From Candidatus Aminicenantota bacterium (lineage in GTDB: Bacteria > Acidobacteriota > Aminicenantia > UBA2199): a stretch of 37,620 nt of DNA. The first letter of the stretch is position 1; each line of letters opens with the position of its first letter. The stretch is taken from positions 4,262,703 through 4,300,322 of the forward strand of contig CP070627.1 of assembly GCA_020355945.1 (NCBI GenBank), in the 5' to 3' direction. Both the position numbers and the translations under genes were made by a program. A model generated the notes under the pieces. The model was not told the origin of the DNA. It searched no databases and worked only from the letters and a program-made list of their open reading frames with translations. Shown one piece after another: positions 1 through 9,000 of the stretch.

Positions 1-3000
1 TTCAAATAACCCGGGGCCACGCTTTCACCACCTATGCACAATTCACCCACTACGCCAGGGGGCACCAAATTTGTATATTTGTCCAGGATATAAATCCGGT
101 TGTTAGAAACGGGCCGGCCAATAGGTAAACTTGACCGTGTGGGTTCATCACCAACTGTGCCCTCAAAATCTTTCCCGCTGACCACATGAAATACCGTGGC
201 TACCGTAGCTTCTGTGGGTCCGTATTCATTCACAATTCGCTGATGTGGGTAAATGGAGAGATAATGCCGGATGTCATTGACATCAACCGCTTCTCCTCCT
301 AAGATAATATAGCGCAGGGAACCTAAATCCTCATCCTGGATAAAATCTTGCAGCAGCCTGAACTGGGTGGGGGTTAACTTTACAATGGAGACCCGGTTTT
401 CTGCAAGAAAGCGGATGTACACCTGAGGTTCCTGCTCAATTTTTTCCCGGCTGGTGTGGAGGGATGCACCGGAAATCAAAGGAACCATCAGGCTTGTCAC
501 CGACATATCAAAGCAAAAGGAACCGGCAAAACAAAATTTATCTTCTACTCCAATTTGAAATTCCCTTTTAAACCAGGTGGAGTAATTGTTTAGATTGCGA
601 TGCCTGACAGGGGTGCCTTTGGGCTTTCCCGTGGTCCCGGAGGTGTAGATGACGTAGGCCAGGCTGGAAGGGAGGGAAGTTGGGAAGCTGGGAAGTTGGG
701 AAGCTGGGAAGTTAAGATGGTGTCCTTCGGACAAATTTAAAAGGGCCTTCAGCGTAAAAGATAACCACGAAGCGCACGAAGTATCGTCCACTACCAGGAA
801 TTGTGCATTGCTGTCTTTTAACATGTATTTAATTCGCTCTGCCGGGGAATCCGGATCGATGGGCAGATAGGCTCCTCCTGCTTTTAATACGGCGTATATG
901 CCAACGATCATTTCTAAAGACCGTTCTGCCATGATTCCCACAATGCTGTCCGGTTTTACTCCTTTTTGCATCAATAAATGGGCCAATTGATTGGCTTTTT
1001 CATTTAATTCTTTATAAGAAAGCGCATCGCATCTTTTTTCGCCCTGCGCCTTGCCCCCTGCGCCGTGCACAACCAGGGCCACATGATCGGGAGTTCTTTC
1101 CACCTGCTCGGCAAATAATTGGTGAAGGGTTTTATGCTCTGGATAATCCGCTTTTGTATCATTAAAATCAAATAATATTCTCTGCTTCTCTTCTCCTGTT
1201 ATGGATGTTAACATTTCTATACATTGCTCATTATCATTACCAGTGGAAATTCGATTTAAAACTTGATTAAAAAAATCAGCAATTCCCCTGACAAAATCAC
1301 CATCATATACATTGGCGTTATATTCTAATCTTACGGTTAGTTGATCATGGGGAATCACGATAACATTGAGATCATAATTTGTCTGCTCAAACACTTCTAC
1401 ATTTGATATGCGAAGAGTGTTTTTTGAATGCTTTAATCCATCCCGGGATGTAAGCATATGGATTTCCTTTGCCACCGGGTAGTTTTCATATATAAGAATA
1501 TGATCCAGGAGATTTTGTTTCAGGAAACTCTCTCTTTGTGCTTCTGCTAACGGGTAATATTGATAAGGCTCCCTTTCTACTGCTTTTTCCTGGACTTTGC
1601 CCACTAAGTGATTAAATTTTTCTTTTCCTTGAAAGCGGATACGAAGGGGAATGGTATTAATAAATAGGCCCACCATGGTTTCCACCCCGACTATTCCAGG
1701 AGGTCTTCCTGAAACCACATTCCCGAATACCACATCGCTCTTGTCATTGTATTTTCCCAGGAGAATTCCCCATGCTGCCTGGATAATTGTGTTTACAGTG
1801 ACATTCATTTTTCCTGCCAGTTTTTTAAGGTCACTGGTTTGTTTTTGTTCCAGGAGGAAAAAGACGGCTGCCTTTTTATAATCTTGCTCATGGCGTTTAA
1901 AACTTTTGTGTTTCGGGATACCCGCCTGTTCCTCATACCCCATCAGGTACTTGCGCCAATAGAGCTTTGCAGCCTCTCTATCTTGCTTTTGCAGCCATTG
2001 GATATACACTCGATAGGGTGTTACATCCGGCAGTTGGTATGGCCTGTTTTCAAGAAAACTGTTATAGATTTCCAGGAACTCCGATGTCAATATGGCTGTA
2101 CACCAGCCGTCCATCAATACATGGTGAAAACTCCAGGTGACCTCATATTCTTGTTCATTGACCCGAAAAACCGTTATGCGCATCAAAACATCTTTGCACA
2201 AATCAAATGAACGGTTTTTGTCCTTTTCTTTAAATTCTTTTATAAAAATCTCCTTCTCATTTTCACCTGTTGGTTTCATGGCAAAGATATCATTATAGTT
2301 AAAATCAATGGGCCGTTCTTTTAAAATCACCTGGATTGGCTGATCTACTCCTTCGTAGATGTATGTTGCCCGTAATATTTCATGACGTTTACTTAACTCA
2401 TGTAAACTTTTTTTAAGCATGTCTATATCTAACTTTCCATGAAGCCGATAGGATATCTGTTCAAAATATGTGCTTTTATCTTTATCATATAAACTGTGAA
2501 ATAACATCCCTTCTTGCATTGGACTTAATGTATAGATATCTTCAATGGGGTATTGGTTTTGTAATTTTTCAAGAGCCTCTATTGACAGTTCTTTATAAGT
2601 CAAGTCCTGGGGGGTTAATTCACGCTGTTGTCGCCCTGCGCAAAAAGAGATAATATGAGCGAGTTTCCTTTTATAGTGCGCCAATAATGCATCAATGGTT
2701 TGGGACTTATATTGCAGCTTATTATAGGAGATGGAGATTAGCAATTTTTTATTGAATATCCTCCCATTGATTTCCAGTTCGAAGTTTCTTTTTATATTGA
2801 TGCTGTAGGTATTCCCGGTGGGTTCTGCTGCCAGGCTGAATGTGCCTTTCTTTACATCTTCATCAAATTGTCCCAGGTAGTTAAGAACGATCCGGGGATT
2901 TAAGCGAAAATTCATTCCCTCTTTGTGCTTTGCCGGGGTTAAATATTTCAGTATTCCATATCCTACACCTTTATTGGGCACCTGGCGCAAAGTTTCTTTG

Positions 3001-6000
3001 ATTTCCTTAATTTGACGGGCAAGATTTCTATCCGTGGTCTCTGTGGTCTCTGTGATCTCTGCAGACTGGTAGGAAAAATCAAGCAATACAGGATATATAC
3101 TGGTAAACCATCCCACTGTCCGACTCACATCAATATCACTTAAAACTTCTTCCCGGCCGTGACCTTCCAGCGCAATGAGCAGCCGGTCATTGCCAAAAAC
3201 ACTTTTTGCTGCCAATCCCAGTGCTGTTATTAAGATATCGTTTATTTCTGTGGCAAAGGCTTCATTTACCCTGGTTAAAAGAAGATGGGTTTCCTCTTCA
3301 TTTAGAGAGAATGATAAGGTTTGAACATCTCTTATATAATTATCTTCATTGGCAAAATCTTTACTTATGGTGGGTATTGATTTTGATTCCAATTGTGCCC
3401 AATAGTTTTTCTCTTTCAAAAATTGATGACTGTGGGCATACCGGGATAATTTCTCTGACCAAACTTTGAAGGAGTCGGTTTTTAAGGGTAGGGTTAGCGG
3501 TTTGTCTTTTTTATATTGCTGGTATAGTGTTTCTATATCTTCAAAAAGGATACGCCATGATACGCCATCGATAAACAGGTGATGAATCGCAATTAATAAG
3601 CGGTCGCCATCATCCAGGTGGAATAATCCCAGTTTCATCATTGGGCCTTTTTCCAGGCTTATGGCTGATTGAATCTCATTGGCCTTTTCTAAAAGACTTT
3701 CTTCAACATTTTGGCTATTTCTCAGGTTATATATCTCAAGTGAAAGAGGAATATCCAATCCTTGATTTATTTGAATCATTTTGCCATTTTCTTTTTTATA
3801 TGTCATACGGAGGGCATCGTGATGCTGCTGTATCTTTGAAAATATACACCTTACAGCCTTTTCATCAATACCATCCTTTAAATGGAGCATTACTGATTGA
3901 TTAAAATGATGGGGGTCTGTTTTTGTACTTTGGAAAAAAGCTTTTTGGATTGGGATTAATGGTACGATCCCTGTGATGACGGATTGATCGGCAATTTTAT
4001 CTACTTTCTTTACTAAAGGTGCTAATTCTCTTATTGTAGGATTCTGGAAAATATCTTTCATGTCAACTCTATATCCTGCTTTAGTCATCCCGGCTGCAAT
4101 CTGGATTGTCTTAATGGAATCTCCACCAATGGCAAAAAAATTATCATTTATGCTTATATTATTCCTCCCTAATACCTTTTTCCAGGTTTCTAACAATTCT
4201 TTTTCTATTTTGTTACTGGGGATGACATATTGGTCCCCTGGTTCTAAAACAGGGATATGTAGTGCTTTCCTGTCTATTTTTCCATTTGGTGTTAAGGGCA
4301 GTTCATACAGGTGAACAAAATAAGCGGGTACCATATAATCCGGGAGTTTACCGGAAAGAAAATTTCGTAATTCCGATGCTTTTATTTCTTCAGCCGAAAC
4401 CACATAAGCACAAAGATATTTGCTGCCATTCTCTTCTCTTGCCAGTACTACTGATTCGCTTATTTTATCATGTTGGAGCAATTGATGTTCGATTTCCCCT
4501 AATTCTATCCTGAAGCCCCTGATTTTCACCTGAAGGTCAATTCTTCCCAGGTATTCCACTTCTCCATTATTAAGTAACCTCCCCCTATCTCCGGACCTAT
4601 AAAGTTTCAAATTGGATATGTGGGGGTGGTTTGTGAATTTTTCATAGGTTAATTCCGGTCGATTTAAATAGCCTCTCCCCACCCCTTCACCCCCGACACA
4701 ACATTCCCCTGTCACACCCATGGGTACTAAATTTAGATGTTTATCCATTATGTGCAAACTTAAGGTGGGAATAGGTTGGCCAATATTACAAATATTTGAT
4801 TCAATTTCTTTATCCCGGATTTCTTTATAGGTTACATGTACGGTGGTCTCTGTGATACCAAACATATTGATCAATATGGTTTCCGGGTACTTCTCTTTCC
4901 ACTGTTTTAATTTAGCTGGTTTTAAAACATCTCCTCCAAAAATGATATATCTTAGATGCAAATTTTTTTCGGAATTTTCTAGCTCCAGGGGAACCAAATT
5001 GTAAAATGCAGGGGGTGTTTGGTTTAACACAGTCACATTCTCTAATTTCAATATTTCCAGGAACAGTTGAGTGTCCCTGGCAGTCATCCTGGATATCAAT
5101 ATCAATTTTCCCCCATAAAGCAGCGCCCCATACATTTCCCAAACGGAAAAGTCAAAACAATAGGAGTGGAACAATGTCCACACATCGCTGCTGCTAAAAT
5201 CAAATTGAAATTTGTCATTGAAGAGCAGTCGCACAACATTGTGATGTTGGATCAGGCTGCCTTTGGGTTTTCCAGTGGTGCCAGAGGTGTAGATGATGTA
5301 AGCGAGGTTGGCAGGGCCAACCTCGCTTAAGGTTGAGGTTGAGGTTAAGGTTGAGGAAGAAAAAAGGTTGGAAATATCTATTATGTCTATAAATCTCTCC
5401 TTAACCTCAGCCTTAACCTTAACCTGAGTTCCTGGCGCAGCCAGTAAAATTTTCGTTCCGCTGTCGGCCAATATATAATTGATACGGTCGTCCGGGTAGT
5501 TGGGCTCAATGGGTAAGTAAGCACCGCCGGCTTTTAAAATTCCCAATATCCCGATAAGCATCTCAATGGAACGTTCCACCATGATACCTACAATGGTGTC
5601 GGGTTGGACGCCTTTTGGTTTTAACAGGCAGGCCAATTGATCGGCTTTTCGATTCAATTCTTTGTAAGATATATAGGATGGGTCTGACCGGTCGGACATA
5701 TGGTAATTTTTTTCGTGTTTTTCATGGACCCCTACCAGGGCAACATGGTGTGGTGTTTTGTCTACCTGTTCCCGGAACAAGCGGTGAATCGTTTTATCCG
5801 CGGGATAACAGGCTTGCGCACCGCAATTGAATGTTTCCAATACCTGTCGTCTCTCTTTTTCCGGTACCATGTTAATATCGGATATCTTCTTCTCAGGGTT
5901 TTGCAACACCGATGTGACCAACTGCTTGAAGTAAGTAATATATCTTTCTATTGTTTCCTTTTTAAAGAGTTTCGTAGAATATTCAATATCGCAAACCAAC

Positions 6001-9000
6001 CGGTCCTGCATCTCTATTACCGTTAATGTTAAGTCAAATTTTGCATTTTTGCTTTCCCGTTCCAGGAATTTCCATCTTAAGTCGGTGATTTGGACTTCCG
6101 GTATCATTCCTGCTTCGATTTCCACGTTTTGCAGTACAAACATCACATCAAAGAGGGGATTCCGGCTGATGTTCCTGTTTACGTCTACGTTATCCACCAG
6201 GTTTTCAAAGGGGTATTCCTGGTTTTCAAAGGCCTTTATGGCATTTTCTTTCACTTCTTTTAGAAAGCCATAAAAAGTTTTTTCCCCATTTGGTTTATTC
6301 CGCAGGGCGAGGGTGTTTACAAAAATACCCATTATATATTCCAGGTCTGCGTGTGTCCTGCCAGCTACAGGGCTTCCGATGACAATATCTTCCTGGCCGC
6401 TTAATTTTGCCAGGAATATATTGAACAGGGCCAGTGTTCCTATAAAGAGGGTTGCATCCTGTTCTAAGCCCAGTTTTTTCAACTTTTCCTTTTCCTGGTG
6501 TTCCAAATCGAATGTGATGCTGGTTCCCTCGAAACTCTGGACCACCGGCCTGGGATAATCGGCGGCCAGGTGGAGTACCGGGATTTCATCTTTAAACCGG
6601 TTCAACCAATATTCTTCCTGGTTTTTTATGAATTCTTGTTGTTTTTGTGTATTCTGCCATTCTGAGTAATCATTATATTGAAGCGTTAAAGGTGGTAAGT
6701 CCTGCCCACCATAGAGGGCGCCCAGTTCCTTTATGAAAATTTCGAAGGAGACACCATCGGTAACCAAATGATGCATGTCCACGAACAGGATATGCTGTTT
6801 TTCTCCTAATTTTATCAATTTTACCCGCAAGAAAGGGGGCTGAGATAAATCAAAGGGACGAATGAAGTTCTTTAACAAGGGGGCAAGCCCCCTTGTTCCC
6901 TCTTCCTCCTCAACCTTAACCGTAACCTCAACCTCAACCTGGGTTCTATAAAGATCATGATATTCAATGGCAAATTCCACCTCATAATGGACCTTCTGAA
7001 CCGGTTGACCCTTCACCATAAGAATAGAAGACCTTAAGATTTCATGCCGTTGGATCAAGGTTTTGAATGCGCCGGCAAATTTCTCCCGGTCCAATTTTCC
7101 TTCCAGTAATCCCACGTGATATAGATTATAGGCTGTGCTTGTTAAGTCCATTTGTTGGATGAAATACAATCTCCTTTGTGCGGAAGATAATACATAGTAT
7201 TCTTTTTCCTCGGCAGGGTTTATAGAAGAGTAGGCACTTTTTTCAGCCTGGTTGATATATTCAGCCAATTCCTTTACATTGGGTCTATTGAAGAATTCTG
7301 CCAGGGGTACAACGATATTTAATTCTTTGTGAAATTTTCGTGCCACGGTAACGGCCGTTAAGGAATCGCCTCCCAACTCGAAAAAATCATCAATAATACC
7401 GATGGGTTTAATTCCAAAGAATTTTTCCCAGATATCAATGATATTTTGCTGGAGCGGATTAGCAGGGGCCACATAAGTGGTGGATAAATGCTCTCTTCCC
7501 TGCCCCGGGGAGGGTTCCGCTGCCCGGGACTCAATCTCTTCATCTTCGCTGGCAAAGGTTATCCATTGGTTAATCCTGGTTTGAAGGTCACCGGTGGAAA
7601 CAACAATTTGAGATACATGATTCCTTGAGAATATGTATTCAAAGGTTTTGATTCCCTCCTGGGGAACCATAGAGAATTCAATGGTGTTTTTTTCTCCAGC
7701 GGCTGAGATCTCCTCTTGTGTTCTAAAGTCCCAGCCGTCCCAATTAATACTGGTCCAGCAGGAAGGGCCGGACTGGTTATGACGTCGGACAAAGTAATCC
7801 ATAAAGATGTTTGCCGCTGAATAGGCAGTAAACCCCAATCCCCCCAAAACAGAGGCCAATGATGAGAACAGCAGGCAGAAATCAAGGGATTTATTTTCCA
7901 GGATTTTTTCCAGAACCAGGACCCCATCCACTTTGGGATAGAATTGCTCCATGCTTTGGCTTCGATCTGTATGATTCACCGCTTGAAGTGCTTTTTCTCC
8001 GACAATACCGGCTGCGTGAATCACACCGTTTAGGGGGGCGAAGGTTTTTTCTGCCTGGAGGATCACCTGCTGCATTTGTTTTTGGTCAGCCACATCGGCC
8101 TGCATCACCAGTACCTCTGCACCCATTTTTTCAAGTTCCTGTATTGCTTTGATTTTTTGGCTGATGCTGTGGTTTTTATGGGTGCTTAACCATTGCTGCC
8201 ATTCCTTCCTGCCCGGGAAAGGGGAACGTCCGGTTAGCACCAGCCTGGCCTTTACAGCGGATGCCAGGTATCTGGCCAATACCATGCCTATCCTTCCAAG
8301 TCCACCTGTAACCAGGTAGACTCCTTTATTTCTCAAATAATGACTGGTTTCGCGGTCTTTTTGAGTTTTTTCCCCGGGATCGGGTTCATAAATTTGAATC
8401 CAACGGTGACTGCCTCGATAGGCAACAACGGTGTGGGTAGATGGAGTTTGGAACTCCCTGAGAAGCCGATTTATAAATATTGTATCCTGCCAATTCCCGG
8501 TTTTGGGGCTGGTAATATCCAGGCAGCGGCAGCTTATATTACGGTATTCCTGGGGGATCACTTTAGCCGCACCCAGTACTGCTGCTTTCGCGGGGCATAA
8601 ATCTTCTTCACCGGTGACTTCCTGCATATTATCCGTAACCACCATGATTTGAATTTCCTGGTTAACATTCAATTTTCCTATGGCCTGAGCCTGGTACAGC
8701 AAGCTGAAATAACCATGGTCCAGGTCTTTTTTCACCGTTTCTATGGAATGGTCACGGTTACCGGTACCGGTAACATTCCATAAATGAAGAATGATGTCGG
8801 GGATATCCCCTTCACTAAGGAGCCGGGTGAATAAAGAAATGTAATGATCGGCTTGGCCGGGATGGATAATATACTCAAGATCATTGATCCTGGTGAATTG
8901 CGCACCGGCTTTTACCGTGATAACTCTTTGTTTTTTTTGCTGCAATTTTACCTTCAGGCCTGTTGCGATTCCCTGGTTATCCATAAATACCAACCATTTG

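Noticed and set aside
5331..5431. Telomere-like GGTTAAGG repeats as a replicon end
   Set aside because: They are few, imperfect, internal to an A-domain reading frame and recur in other modules.
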